DNA of 43,003 bases from Paludibacter sp. (GCA_027450045.1 DAIDKM010000022.1:1-43003); one strand, 5' to 3'; shown: positions 8,870 to 17,404, numbered from the stretch's first letter. Notes: generated from the letters alone by a model not told the origin. A program made the numbers and translations.

Positions 8870-8904
8870 CAAATATACGGTTTTTTTTCACGGATACGCA
8901 CAAA
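8870..8904 (-). promoter_or_regulatory. pckG promoter
   Basis: On the minus strand TATATTTG (8870-8877) matches the -7 consensus, with TTTG (8901-8904) 23 bases upstream as a loosely spaced -33. The 5' leader would be about 60 bases. Confidence 0.55.
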
Positions 8905-9007
8905 TAAAGAAATATTTCCTTATTAAGAAAATAACTTATTGATTGTATGTGTTTTAATTGGATAGATTTTGGAGTGACCAAATAACCGCTATTGAGCCGA
9001 TTTTGCT

Positions 9008-9532
9008 TTACTGGTTAATCTCAAGTAGTCCGATCGGTAATTGTGTATAGACTACTTTCTTTTGGTCGTCAATGTTTTCTATAAACGCCTCCACGACGGG
9101 TATTAAGAATTCAGTGTTTTGATAAGATACAACAAACAAAACATTTTCTGTGGTATCTTCTATGGCTTCAATGGTGCCAACCTTTCCTTTTGATTTATCA
9201 ATAATGGTATATCCAATGAGTTCATGAATAGGTGATTGAGATGGCTCGCTCACTATTTGAACATCCTGTTTAGGAAGATAAATCGTCTTTCCAATCAATT
9301 TTTTGCTTTTTTCTATGGATGAAATTCCTTCGAATGTAATCAGGGCAGAACGATCTTTCTTGATAAGCTTGTTTTTGATAAAAAATGGGACAAAAATGCC
9401 TTCAATCTCCAGAATAAGGAAATCATATTCAAAGGATTGCAGATAAACCGTGAGTAAAATAGTCAGTTCCCCCTGAACACCGTGCTGTTTGTGAATATAG
9501 CCAATTGGGAAAAGTTCATCGGGAAGAATCAT
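9008..9532 (-). CDS. rimM: Ribosome maturation factor RimM
   Basis: A 174-residue protein that assists 30S subunit 3' domain assembly by binding S19. It begins MILPDELFPIGYIHKQHGVQGEL, the typical RimM N-terminal barrel signature, and has a PRC-barrel C-terminal half (SPIHELIGYTIIDKSKGKVGTIEAIEDTTENVLFVV pattern, about residues 95-165). I choose the ATG at 9532; a frame from 9625 would add 31 residues unlike the family. An intrinsic terminator ends 10 bases before this ATG, so expression may depend on read-through from the OmpH-like gene upstream. Usual rimM partners such as trmD or rpsP are absent here. Confidence 0.93.
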   Translation of the reverse strand: MILPDELFPIGYIHKQHGVQGELTILLTVYLQSFEYDFLILEIEGIFVPFFIKNKLIKKDRSALITFEGISSIEKSKKLIGKTIYLPKQDVQIVSEPSQSPIHELIGYTIIDKSKGKVGTIEAIEDTTENVLFVVSYQNTEFLIPVVEAFIENIDDQKKVVYTQLPIGLLEINQ

Positions 9533-9542
9533 AGAAGAACAT

Positions 9543-9577
9543 AAAAAACGCCTTGAAAATAATACGTCTTCAAGGCG
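9543..9577 (-). terminator. Intrinsic terminator or attenuator between the OmpH-like gene and rimM
   Basis: CGCCTTGAA (9549-9557) pairs with TTCAAGGCG (9569-9577), a perfect 9-bp stem. On the minus strand it is followed by six T residues (9543-9548). It sits 23 bases after the OmpH-like gene's stop and 10 bases before the rimM ATG. Confidence 0.8.
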
Positions 9578-9599
9578 AGGTGGAATTATTGCGACAATA

Positions 9600-10205
9600 T
9601 CATCTTCTCTTTGCGTAACGTTCATTCAGCTGTTTAATCACATCTTTTGTGATGTCATATCCGTCAGCAGCATATAAAACGTTATCATTCATTGAGTTTG
9701 TCGAGAGAACAATCTGATAATGTTTTGCAGGACAATAGGTTTTGAGAAATTGGCTGATCGTATCACGCAATTGCTCGTTAAAGCGCTGTTGTTGCGCCAT
9801 CAATTGATTGGTTAGTTGTTGATTTAAATCTTGAAGCTCTTTTTGTTTGGCTACCAAACGATTATTTTCTTGTTCCGCTTTTTCTCTGCTTAAGAAAGCA
9901 TTGTTTTTCATTTTGGTTTCAAAACTTGCCATATCTTCTTGCAATTGTTTGGCCCGCGCATTAATTCGTTGCCGTGAATCCTCCTGACCTTGCAAAAGTT
10001 GTTCGTTGGCATCTTTTGCTAATTGGTAGTATGCCAGAAGGGTATCGACATTAATGTAAGCAATGGGAAGTTTTCCTTTGGTAACAGTTGTGTCGAATGG
10101 GATCGAATCTTGAGGGACGCTTTTTTTATTTGAGCATTGTGTGAAAAGAAGTACAGCACCAGCCAGTGCAATAGCAGTTTTGAAAAGGAGTAATGTTTTA
10201 TTCAT
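9600..10205 (-). CDS. OmpH/Skp-like periplasmic lipoprotein
   Basis: A 201-residue protein from the ATG at 10205; a frame from 10241 would place 12 residues before the signal peptide. A hydrophobic segment ends in LLFTQC, a plausible lipobox with Cys24. The mature part begins with 'IAYINVDTLLAYYQLAKD', the OmpH opening, then a long Gln/Glu/Lys-rich coiled coil (about 60-145) and a C-terminal cap (YQIVLSTNSMNDNVLYAADGYDIT). Skp-like proteins chaperone outer-membrane proteins in the periplasm; lipid-anchored versions occur in Bacteroidetes. A terminator follows its stop codon. The exact client proteins are unknown. Confidence 0.85.
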   Translation of the reverse strand: MNKTLLLFKTAIALAGAVLLFTQCSNKKSVPQDSIPFDTTVTKGKLPIAYINVDTLLAYYQLAKDANEQLLQGQEDSRQRINARAKQLQEDMASFETKMKNNAFLSREKAEQENNRLVAKQKELQDLNQQLTNQLMAQQQRFNEQLRDTISQFLKTYCPAKHYQIVLSTNSMNDNVLYAADGYDITKDVIKQLNERYAKRR

Positions 10206-10330
10206 GTTTTTTGAATTACAATGTCTTGATATATTGCTCAAAGCGTATTTTCGTTGGCAGTTAGTTGTTTTGACGATAAAGACATTTGTTGCATGTTTAC
10301 AAAAGCTGATTTACACATTGATGTTAAGTT

Positions 10331-10367
10331 CAAAAAAGCGGAATCTTGAAAAATTAGATTCCGCTTT
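10331..10367 (-). terminator. Intrinsic terminator of the mpl-dCMP deaminase-S41 operon
   Basis: AAAGCGGAATCT (10335-10346) and AGATTCCGCTTT (10356-10367) form a 12-bp stem. On the minus strand it runs into six T residues. It lies about 108 bases after the S41 protease stop at 10475. Confidence 0.8.
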
Positions 10368-10474
10368 AATTGAGATGGGCAAAGATAATGTAATATCATA
10401 GGGTTACACAAAGGTTTTGTGATTTTTATGAAATCATTCTTTGTGGAATTCGTGATTTAACTCCAATAAACAGT

Positions 10475-12085
10475 TTACTTATTCAGCACTTCAACGGCCT
10501 TTTGCACGGTTTTATCTGATTGATTTAATGTGCGATAAAACCCTTCATCACCCAACAGATTACGCATTATGTAAGCTTTCAGTTGATTGGTGATCAGCGC
10601 ATGAGATATTCCAAAGAAGTAGTAATGTTTAGGTATTCCTTTGGAAGCCGCATACCTGGCCATTTGTTGAGCAAGGGGTTGTTTGCTAAGATATTGATCC
10701 AATGCTTGCCATGTGTTATATTTGTCTAATAGTGCGCGATGCTGGTCGGTATATATCACTGCAAATTGGAAGAGAATGCCATGATCGAATAATCGACGAT
10801 AATAAGGGGTGTAACCCAAAGTATCCATAGGCACAAAGATGTCGGGCATAATGCCGCCACCTCCATAAACCGTGCGGCCTCCTCGCGTCTTGAATTTTTC
10901 TTTCAAATTTAGTTTAATACTATCTTTTGAGAAAAATTCGCCACGAAGATAACGATTGAGGAAATCGTTTTCATAAGCTTGATCTTTTCCCATGATGTAT
11001 GGTTTCTGGATGCAACGTCCCGAAGGCGTGTAATAGCGTGCAATAGTCAAACGCACTGCTGATTTATCGGGGAATTCAAATTGTTGCTGAACTAATCCTT
11101 TTCCATACGAGCGTCTTCCAATGATCACTCCACGATCATTATCCTGAATGGCGCCGGTAAAAATTTCTGCAGCTGAAGCCGTCCATTCATCAATAAGAAC
11201 TGCAATTTTGACGTTTGGAAACGAACCGCGGCCATCAGAATAATATTCGGTACGCGGGTAGGCACGTCCTTGAGCATAGACGATCAACTCGTTTTTTGGT
11301 AAAAATTCATTCACCATTTTAACGGCTGCATCCATGAACCCTCCGGTGTTGTCGCGTAAATCAATGATCAGTTTTGAAGCGCCCTGACTACGGAGTTTTG
11401 CCAATGCGGTTAAAAACTCGGAATACGTGGTATCGCCAAACTTACTTACTTTGATGTATCCAATTTGAGGGGTAATCATATAAGCCGCTTCAACGCTGTT
11501 GACCGGAATTTCACCTCTTGTAATAGCATATTTTAGTATGTTACGGCGATCTGCACGTTTTACACCAATTGAAACAGTTGTTCCGATTCGACCTCGCAAT
11601 TTGTTCATGACTTTTGCATTGCTGATTGATGTGCCAACAAATGCTGTGTCATTAACAGACACTATACGATCGCCGGGTAAAATACCCACTTTTTCTGCAG
11701 GCCCTCCATGAACTACTGCCACAACCAAAATGGTGTCATTTTGCAAAGTGAATTCCACGCCGATTCCACCAAATCCGCCTTCCAGTTGTTCATTAGTGGC
11801 TTCCAGATCTTTTGCGGGAATATACACTGAATGAGGATCAAGGCTCGCCATAATGCTGGTCATAGCGTTGTCAGTAATGCCGTTCATGTTGACGGTATCG
11901 ACGTAGCGAGTGCTTATGAGATTAAGAAGCTCGGAAATTTTACTTTTATCAAGTCCAAGCGATCGAAAAAACCCAATGGTATTTCCCACATCGTTTCGCA
12001 TTGCCAGAAAGTTTCCAATCACAATTCCTAAGGCCAAAATAAAGGCCAACGAGAATGGAAATGCTATTTTTTTCCAAGTTTTCAT
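10475..12085 (-). CDS. S41 family C-terminal processing peptidase (CtpA/Prc type)
   Basis: A 536-residue membrane-anchored periplasmic protease. An N-terminal transmembrane anchor (residues 7-29) is followed by a PDZ domain (about 95-180; GGFGGIGVEF and GILPGDRIVSVND) and the S41 catalytic domain. The Ser-Lys dyad is visible as Ser304 (DEWTASAAEIF) and Lys329 (RRSYGKGLVQ). A C-terminal extension of about 150 residues follows. These enzymes process or degrade envelope proteins by recognising C-termini. The start codon overlaps the dCMP deaminase stop by 4 bases (ATGA), so the genes are translationally coupled. A strong terminator follows. Confidence 0.93.
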   Translation of the reverse strand: MKTWKKIAFPFSLAFILALGIVIGNFLAMRNDVGNTIGFFRSLGLDKSKISELLNLISTRYVDTVNMNGITDNAMTSIMASLDPHSVYIPAKDLEATNEQLEGGFGGIGVEFTLQNDTILVVAVVHGGPAEKVGILPGDRIVSVNDTAFVGTSISNAKVMNKLRGRIGTTVSIGVKRADRRNILKYAITRGEIPVNSVEAAYMITPQIGYIKVSKFGDTTYSEFLTALAKLRSQGASKLIIDLRDNTGGFMDAAVKMVNEFLPKNELIVYAQGRAYPRTEYYSDGRGSFPNVKIAVLIDEWTASAAEIFTGAIQDNDRGVIIGRRSYGKGLVQQQFEFPDKSAVRLTIARYYTPSGRCIQKPYIMGKDQAYENDFLNRYLRGEFFSKDSIKLNLKEKFKTRGGRTVYGGGGIMPDIFVPMDTLGYTPYYRRLFDHGILFQFAVIYTDQHRALLDKYNTWQALDQYLSKQPLAQQMARYAASKGIPKHYYFFGISHALITNQLKAYIMRNLLGDEGFYRTLNQSDKTVQKAVEVLNK

Positions 12086-12519
12086 AAGTCAGAAGTATGA
12101 ATTTCAATATAATCAACAGTGATACTGGCTTGCTTTAATAAATCGACACCTTCGGAAAGTCGGTAAGGTTCTCCATACACAACCCTTTTTATGCCCGATT
12201 GAATAATGAGTTTGGCACATTCGATGCAAGGAGACGAAGTGACATATAATGTGGCATCCTGGCTGCTATTGTTTGAACGAGCTATTTTTGTAATTGCATT
12301 GGCTTCGGCATGAAGTACATAAGGAAATGATTTGTTGTTTTCGTCTTCACACTGATTGGAAAATCCGGAAGGCGTTCCATTATAACCATCTGAAATGATC
12401 ATATTGTCGCGAACAATGAGAGCGCCAACTTTGCGTCGGTTGCAATATGAGTTTTGCGCCCATATTTGTGCCATTTGCATGTATCGTTTATCGAACTGGG
12501 CTTGTTTAGTTTCTTCCAT
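12082..12519 (-). CDS. Deoxycytidylate (dCMP) deaminase family protein
   Basis: A 145-residue zinc-dependent deaminase related to ComEB/dCMP deaminase, converting dCMP to dUMP for dTMP synthesis. Zinc and catalytic residues are His70 and Glu72 (VLHAEANAI) plus Cys98 and Cys101 (SSPCIECAK). The insertion SDGYNGTPSGFSNQCED before the HAE motif is typical of dCMP deaminases rather than tRNA or cytidine deaminases. It lies between mpl (58-base gap) and the S41 protease (4-base overlap) and is probably co-transcribed with both. Confidence 0.93.
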   Translation of the reverse strand: MEETKQAQFDKRYMQMAQIWAQNSYCNRRKVGALIVRDNMIISDGYNGTPSGFSNQCEDENNKSFPYVLHAEANAITKIARSNNSSQDATLYVTSSPCIECAKLIIQSGIKRVVYGEPYRLSEGVDLLKQASITVDYIEIHTSDL

Positions 12520-12577
12520 GAGTGTGATCGTTAAAAGTTAAACGGGATTCCCTTAATTTCCTATTGAAACGATGCGT

Positions 12578-13945
12578 TTATTGTTGCAATAATTCGTTAG
12601 CAAAAGCCTCGATATCAATGCCTGAGAAATTTCCGGAAGTCATAAATAATAACACCTTGTTATGAAAATCGATACTTCGTAAAGAGGCTTGAAGCATTGA
12701 ACTGTTTGAAAAAACGTGTAAATTATCACTCCCAAAAGCAGTGGCAACTTCCTGTTCGGATATTTTTGCCAGATGTTTGTGTTCGATTACATCGGGATTG
12801 AAATAGACGAACGCTATGTCTGCCGCTTTCATGCAATGATCGTATTGTGGCAAAAAATCAGCTTTTAAACTGCTGAAAGTATGAAGTTCCATACAAGCCA
12901 CCAATTCTTTGTCGGGATATTGTTTCTTTACGGCTTCAACTGTTGCTTTGAGCTTTGAAGGTGAATGTGCAAAATCCTTGTAGGCTATGGCATCCGAAGT
13001 TTCTGCAATTTTTTGCAACCTGTTTGAGGCTCCTTTGAAATCTTGCAGCGCAGAGTAGAAATCGCTTTCCTTTACTCCGAGCTGCTTACAAACCAAACAT
13101 GCGGCAGCAATATTTTGTAAGTTGTGTTCTCCAAAAACAAGCAATGGGTATTTTACCCCTTTGTGTATGATGGATGTTATTCCATTTTCTATTTTATATT
13201 CAGGTGTTTGATATGGAATGGCTACTATGTCAGGGCGTAAGTTGGCTACTATGTTTTGTAGTTGTTCGTCTTTTCCAAAATAAATGAGGCGTCCTTCACG
13301 TTCAATTAAGTCGGCAAATTTTTTAAATTGAGCCACGTACGTTTCAAATGTAGGGAATACATTGATATGATCCCATGCGATACCCGTTAAAACAGCAATA
13401 TGAGGATGGTAAAGATGAAATTTAGGGCGTGGATCTAACGGTGAGGTTAAGTATTCGTCTCCTTCAAAAATAGCAATCGGCGCGTCATACGAAAGTTTAA
13501 CCATCGTGTCAAAGCCGTTCAGTTGTGCACCGACCATAAAATCAACCATCATATTTCGTTTGCTCAGAACATGTAAAATGATGGCAGTAGTTGTAGTTTT
13601 ACCGTGGCTACCTCCCACCACGATGCGGGTTTTTTTCTGTGTTTGTTGGTATAAATATTCAGGAAACGAGTAGATGTCGATTCCTAATTCTTTGGCACGA
13701 AGCAACTCCGGGTTGTCGGCACGTGCGTGCATACCAACAATAACCGCCGAAATATCTTTCGTGATTTTTTCGGGATGCCAGCCTAAAGTTTCGGGCAAAA
13801 GACCATTTGCCCTTAGATGACTTTTAGATGGCTCAAAGATCTCGTCATCGGAACCCGTTATAGTGTAGTTTGGTTTTTTGCTCACCGCAATGGCTAAATT
13901 GTGCATCGCTGCACCGCCAATTGCAATAAAATGAAGATGTTTCAT
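12578..13945 (-). CDS. mpl: UDP-N-acetylmuramate:L-alanyl-gamma-D-glutamyl-meso-diaminopimelate ligase
   Basis: A 455-residue Mur-ligase-family enzyme that recycles cell-wall tripeptide onto UDP-MurNAc. The order is standard: an N-terminal nucleotide-binding domain (HFIAIGGAAMHNLA, where MurC would have a related glycine-rich loop), an ATP-binding loop GGSHGKTTTT (111-120), a central domain with IAWDHINVFPTFETY, and a C-terminal ligase domain. The GMHARADNPELLRAKELGIDIYSFPEYLY segment separates Mpl from MurC. It appears to head an operon with the dCMP deaminase and S41 protease. A degenerate -7 (TATCTTAG, minus) lies upstream. Confidence 0.92.
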   Translation of the reverse strand: MKHLHFIAIGGAAMHNLAIAVSKKPNYTITGSDDEIFEPSKSHLRANGLLPETLGWHPEKITKDISAVIVGMHARADNPELLRAKELGIDIYSFPEYLYQQTQKKTRIVVGGSHGKTTTTAIILHVLSKRNMMVDFMVGAQLNGFDTMVKLSYDAPIAIFEGDEYLTSPLDPRPKFHLYHPHIAVLTGIAWDHINVFPTFETYVAQFKKFADLIEREGRLIYFGKDEQLQNIVANLRPDIVAIPYQTPEYKIENGITSIIHKGVKYPLLVFGEHNLQNIAAACLVCKQLGVKESDFYSALQDFKGASNRLQKIAETSDAIAYKDFAHSPSKLKATVEAVKKQYPDKELVACMELHTFSSLKADFLPQYDHCMKAADIAFVYFNPDVIEHKHLAKISEQEVATAFGSDNLHVFSNSSMLQASLRSIDFHNKVLLFMTSGNFSGIDIEAFANELLQQ

Positions 13946-14091
13946 ATATGAAGCCCTGTTTGCTGTATCATGCTAAGATAGGAATAAAAAATGATTCAAC
14001 TGTGATTTCACTTTATTAGATTCATTTTTTTAGCGATAATGATAAACTTTGTTTTTCAAAATGCCTATTGAAGCCTGATAATCAGGGTTGT

Positions 14092-14122
14092 TTTGCAGTT
14101 CTAACTATTCTTTCTAATTTCG
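14092..14122 (+). promoter_or_regulatory. Likely promoter of the MBL-lptG-folB operon
   Basis: TTTG at 14092-14095, a 19-base spacer and TAATTTCG at 14115-14122, one mismatch from the -7 consensus. It lies 21 bases before the ATG at 14144. Confidence 0.5.
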
Positions 14123-14143
14123 CTGCAAAATTACAACGTTTTT

Positions 14144-14995
14144 ATGAAGATAACGACGATAGAGGCAGGTTTTTTTCATGTGGACGGAGGCGCCATGTTT
14201 GGTGTTGTTCCAAAGCGGGTATGGCAAAAGCGATATCAATGTAATAATCAGAATTTTTGCCGTTTAGCAATGCGTTTGCTTTTAATTGAATCGGACAATC
14301 GGCTTGTGTTGATTGATACCGGAGCCGGAAAGAAGCAATTGGAATATTTGAAGTACTACGATTTTACGCAAATTATTGATTTTGATGAAGAATTAGCACT
14401 TTATGGTTATACGTGCAGTCAAATTACTGATGTGGTGATGACGCATCTTCATTTTGATCATTGTGGTGGAACAACCACGTTGAGCGGTTATGAGAAGAAT
14501 GTTGGTTTAACTTTTCCCAATGCAACGGTTTGGGTAGGTCGCTCTCAATGGGAAAACTTTTTGAATCCCAATGTACGCGAGGGTGATTCTTACTTCAATG
14601 AAAATATGATGCCTGTCTTCGATGCCGGCAAGCTAAAGTTGGTTGATGAGGATGTTCAGTTGGATGAACACATTTCATTGAAACTTTTTAATGGTCATAC
14701 CGTTGGGCAATTAGTGCCTTATGTTGCTTATAATGATTCTACTACGCTGGTTTATGTAGGAGATGTGATTCCGGTTGCCGCTTCTATTCCCATTGCGTGG
14801 GTCTCTGCTTATGATACGTTCCCTATTACGTCTATGGAAGATAAGGAGCAATTATTAGCTGAAGCGTCTGCGCACAATCAGCTATTAGTATTCGAACATG
14901 ACGCTTATGTGGAGTGTTGTCGTGTGGAAAAAGTCAACGGAAAATATCGTATCCAAAAGCAAGGGTTGTTGTCGGATTTGCTAACAAAGAATTGA
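14144..14995 (+). CDS. MBL-fold hydrolase, YtnP/AHL-lactonase-like
   Basis: A 283-residue metallo-beta-lactamase-fold protein. Metal ligands are in THLHFDH (His101, His103, Asp105, His106), with later ligands in FNGHTVGQ, YVGDVIP and FEHDAY. The N-terminal DGGAMFGVVPKRVW motif is typical of a broad lactonase-like group that includes YtnP; lactone hydrolysis is possible but unproven. It leads a plus-strand operon, with lptG starting 4 bases after its stop. Its operon position beside an LPS exporter is not explained by the predicted activity. Confidence 0.85.
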   Translation: MKITTIEAGFFHVDGGAMFGVVPKRVWQKRYQCNNQNFCRLAMRLLLIESDNRLVLIDTGAGKKQLEYLKYYDFTQIIDFDEELALYGYTCSQITDVVMTHLHFDHCGGTTTLSGYEKNVGLTFPNATVWVGRSQWENFLNPNVREGDSYFNENMMPVFDAGKLKLVDEDVQLDEHISLKLFNGHTVGQLVPYVAYNDSTTLVYVGDVIPVAASIPIAWVSAYDTFPITSMEDKEQLLAEASAHNQLLVFEHDAYVECCRVEKVNGKYRIQKQGLLSDLLTKN

Positions 14996-14999
14996 TAAA

Positions 15000-16082
15000 A
15001 TGCACTTTCTGAAAAAAATTGATATTTACATCATTAAGAAATTCATTGGCACGTATTTCTTTTCCATTGTGTTGATAATTAGTATTGTGATTGTGATTGA
15101 CACGAGTGAAAAAATGGATGCGTTTTATGATCATCATGCTCCGTTAAAAGCCATCATATTCGACTATTATATCAATTTTATTCCCTACTTCATCAACCTG
15201 TTCAGCCCGCTTTTCACGTTTATTTCTGTCATTTATTTTACTTCTAAATTAGCGGGCAATACCGAAATTATTGCGATTTTGTCGAGTGGAATGAGCTTCA
15301 GGCGGTTGATGCTTCCTTACGCAATTTCTGCGGCCATCATTGCATCTATTACGTTTGTGTTGAGCGGCTATATTATTCCTCCGGCCAATAAAGTGCGTAT
15401 TAAATTTGAAGACAAGTATGTGAAACCATTCATGACGGATAATGCGCAAAATATTCAAATGAAAGTGGATAAAAACGTTGTCGCGTACATTGAACGTTTC
15501 GAATCCAAGCATAATGTTGGAACACGCTTTTCGTTAGATGAATTTAATGGGAAAAGTTTAGTCTCACGTATGACTGCCGACAGCATTCGTTGGGATTCAG
15601 CTTATCGATGGACTGTCAAAAATTATATGATTCGACAGTTTATGGGATTGCGGGAACACTTAAAACGAGGGCCAAAATTGGATACGACTATTTTAATGCA
15701 GCCGGCAGATTTTTTCATTACGTTTCAAGAAGCTCCTCAAATGACCAACGGCGCGCTACATGGATACATTAGCCGACAACAAAAACGTGGTGTAGGGGAT
15801 ATTGGCGCATTTTCTGTTGAATATGACAAGCGTTTTGCCAACCCATTGGCTGCTTTCATCTTGACATTAATTGGCGTTTCGTTGGCTTCGCGTAAAGTGC
15901 GTGGTGGAATGGGCTTGCATATTGGTATTGGGCTTGCTTTGAGTGCATTGTATATTTTATTTTCAACAATCTCTGCCACTTTCGCAGTAAGTGGGGCGTT
16001 GCCTGCAATTGTGGCCGTGTGGCTTCCTAATATTTTGTTTCTGATGGTCGGCGTGATTTTATACATTCGAGCAAGAAAATAA
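15000..16082 (+). CDS. lptG: LPS export ABC transporter permease, LptF/LptG (YjgP/YjgQ) family
   Basis: A 360-residue inner-membrane protein with transmembrane segments near residues 13-35, 60-80 and 100-120, a periplasmic beta domain (about 130-265), and C-terminal transmembrane segments from about 280 to 355. The DIYIIKKFIGTYFFSIVLI start and the RRLMLPYAISAAII segment are typical of the YjgP/YjgQ family. It would form part of the LptB2FG complex that extracts lipopolysaccharide for transport to the outer membrane. F versus G cannot be assigned with certainty, and Bacteroidetes often carry separate unlinked copies. It starts 4 bases after the MBL gene. Confidence 0.88.
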   Translation: MHFLKKIDIYIIKKFIGTYFFSIVLIISIVIVIDTSEKMDAFYDHHAPLKAIIFDYYINFIPYFINLFSPLFTFISVIYFTSKLAGNTEIIAILSSGMSFRRLMLPYAISAAIIASITFVLSGYIIPPANKVRIKFEDKYVKPFMTDNAQNIQMKVDKNVVAYIERFESKHNVGTRFSLDEFNGKSLVSRMTADSIRWDSAYRWTVKNYMIRQFMGLREHLKRGPKLDTTILMQPADFFITFQEAPQMTNGALHGYISRQQKRGVGDIGAFSVEYDKRFANPLAAFILTLIGVSLASRKVRGGMGLHIGIGLALSALYILFSTISATFAVSGALPAIVAVWLPNILFLMVGVILYIRARK

Positions 16083-16103
16083 CTTGCTAATTATAAGTTT
16101 ACT

Positions 16104-16472
16104 ATGGGGAATATTTTGCTCGAAAATATGCGATTTTACGCCTATCATGGTGTGTATGCTGAAGAGCAACGAATCGGTAATGATTTTACTGTCGATTTGA
16201 AGATAGAACTATCTTTTGGCGAATCACTATTCACGGATCAATTAGCTGATACATTGAATTATGAAGCTGTATATTTGTTGGTAAAGGAACAAATGGTGAT
16301 TCCGTCAAAGTTGCTGGAACATGTCGCGGAACGCATTTTGAATGGCTTGCTTATTGCATTTCCTCCCATCCAAGGCGTTGAAATCCGTCTTTCAAAATTA
16401 CATCCTCCTCTTGGCGGTGAAGTAGAAAAAGTTACCGTTGTTTTATACAAAAAACGACTGGATATCAAGTGA
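16104..16472 (+). CDS. folB: Dihydroneopterin aldolase
   Basis: A 122-residue enzyme of folate synthesis that cleaves 7,8-dihydroneopterin to 6-hydroxymethyl-dihydropterin and glycolaldehyde. The N-terminus ILLENMRFYAYHGVYAEEQRIGNDFTVDL is the standard FolB opening with the catalytic Glu region, and the C-terminal KLHPPLGGEVEKVTV holds the conserved Lys and Pro-rich segment. It follows lptG by 21 bases and is the last gene of the operon. Confidence 0.93.
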   Translation: MGNILLENMRFYAYHGVYAEEQRIGNDFTVDLKIELSFGESLFTDQLADTLNYEAVYLLVKEQMVIPSKLLEHVAERILNGLLIAFPPIQGVEIRLSKLHPPLGGEVEKVTVVLYKKRLDIK

Positions 16473-16501
16473 TTGTTTTTAAATGATCCTCAAGGGTTCT
16501 C

Positions 16502-16735
16502 TTATTGTTTCTGTTTTAATTGGGTATATTCGGATGGAAATATGCCGGATTCGACATTGAAATATTGCCTGAAATATTTGGAGCAATTAAAGCCACCCCG
16601 ATATGCAATTCCAGAAACTGTATATTGATTTTGTTCAAGTAGTTTCGCTGCTTGTTTCAGCCGAATAATACGGATAAATTTCACCGGTGTTTTTTCAGTC
16701 AAGGCTCGATTTCTATCATCGAATCGTAGTTTCTT
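16502..16735 (-). pseudogene. Remnant of an AraC-type HTH domain
   Basis: The minus frame encodes about 77 residues ending in FIRIIRLKQAAKLLEQNQYT, then VSGIAYRGGFNCSKYFRQYF and FPSEY. This is the second half of an AraC-family DNA-binding domain, closest in feel to the C-terminus of hybrid two-component or AraC regulators of Bacteroidetes. The first helix-turn-helix and all upstream domains are missing, and conserved GFNDPKYF-like positions have drifted (FNCSKYF, NVESG). The frame opens directly after the tadA stop codon, in the same frame. No proper ATG or promoter exists, so I read it as a decayed 3' fragment left by a deletion. Confidence 0.75.
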
Positions 16736-17173
16736 TTATTTGCGTTTGGTTTGGAAAAACTGTTTCATTAACGAGGCACTTTCTGTTTCCAATAATCCTG
16801 AAAAGAGCTGTGTTTTTGGATGCAGGGCGTTGGGAGCAAATTTACGGAAGCCTCGCTTCTCGTCGGGTGCGGCATAAACAACGCGACCTATTTGTGCCCA
16901 CGATAATGCCCCCGCACACATGACACATGGCTCAACTGTAACATAGAGTGTGCACTCTGTCAGGTATTTGCCGCCTAACGCACCTGCAGCTGCCGTGATA
17001 GCCAACATTTCTGCGTGGGCTGTGACGTCATTCAAGGTTTCGGTTTGATTATATGCCCGTGCAATGATTTGATTTTGCCACACAATGACAGCTCCAATGG
17101 GCACTTCTCCTTGGTTGGCAGCTTTACGGGCTTCGATAAGAGCCTGCTTCATGAAATAATCATCATCCAACAT
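16736..17173 (-). CDS. tadA: tRNA-specific adenosine deaminase
   Basis: A 145-residue zinc deaminase that converts A34 to inosine in tRNA-Arg(ACG). Zinc and catalytic residues are His53 and Glu55 (TAHAEMLAI), Cys83 and Cys86 (VEPCVMCAGAL). The GEVPIGAVIV and NALHPKTQLFSGLLETES segments are typical TadA. I choose the ATG at 17173 (MLDDDYFMKQAL); an upstream ATG at 17197 would add eight hydrophobic residues unlike the family. The stop is followed immediately, in frame, by the AraC-type remnant. Confidence 0.94.
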   Translation of the reverse strand: MLDDDYFMKQALIEARKAANQGEVPIGAVIVWQNQIIARAYNQTETLNDVTAHAEMLAITAAAGALGGKYLTECTLYVTVEPCVMCAGALSWAQIGRVVYAAPDEKRGFRKFAPNALHPKTQLFSGLLETESASLMKQFFQTKRK

Positions 17174-17344
17174 AATCAGAAAATTAAGGTATAACAATTT
17201 TTGAAGTGGACATTACGTATCCCTTCCACTTTATAATTTCTTTTAGGCAAAGATAGTGGAAATTGCAGATTCTCGACATTGTTTTTTGTTCCAAACTTCC
17301 TTCGTATTTTAGTCTAACCTTAATCAGTTATAAATCATAGATAT

Positions 17345-17404
17345 TCCATACTAATCCCATAGACGTCCCATAGATATCCCATACTAAATTAGGTAGGGAT
17401 ATCT
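17345..17404. repeat. Four 11-bp-phased CCCATA repeats plus a 9-bp inverted repeat
   Basis: CCCATA hexamers start at 17345 (one mismatch, TCCATA), 17356, 17367 and 17378, exactly 11 bases apart, about one helical turn. The last unit also forms the left arm of an inverted repeat, AGATATCCC (17372-17380) and GGGATATCT (17396-17404), separated by 15 bases. The pattern could be an operator array, a nucleoid-protein site or a dispersed intergenic repeat. I know of no assigned function. Confidence 0.7.

Noticed and set aside
9533-9625. 31-residue N-terminal extension of RimM
   Set aside because: The frame runs through the terminator hairpin and overlaps the OmpH-like gene; RimM homology starts at the ATG at 9532.
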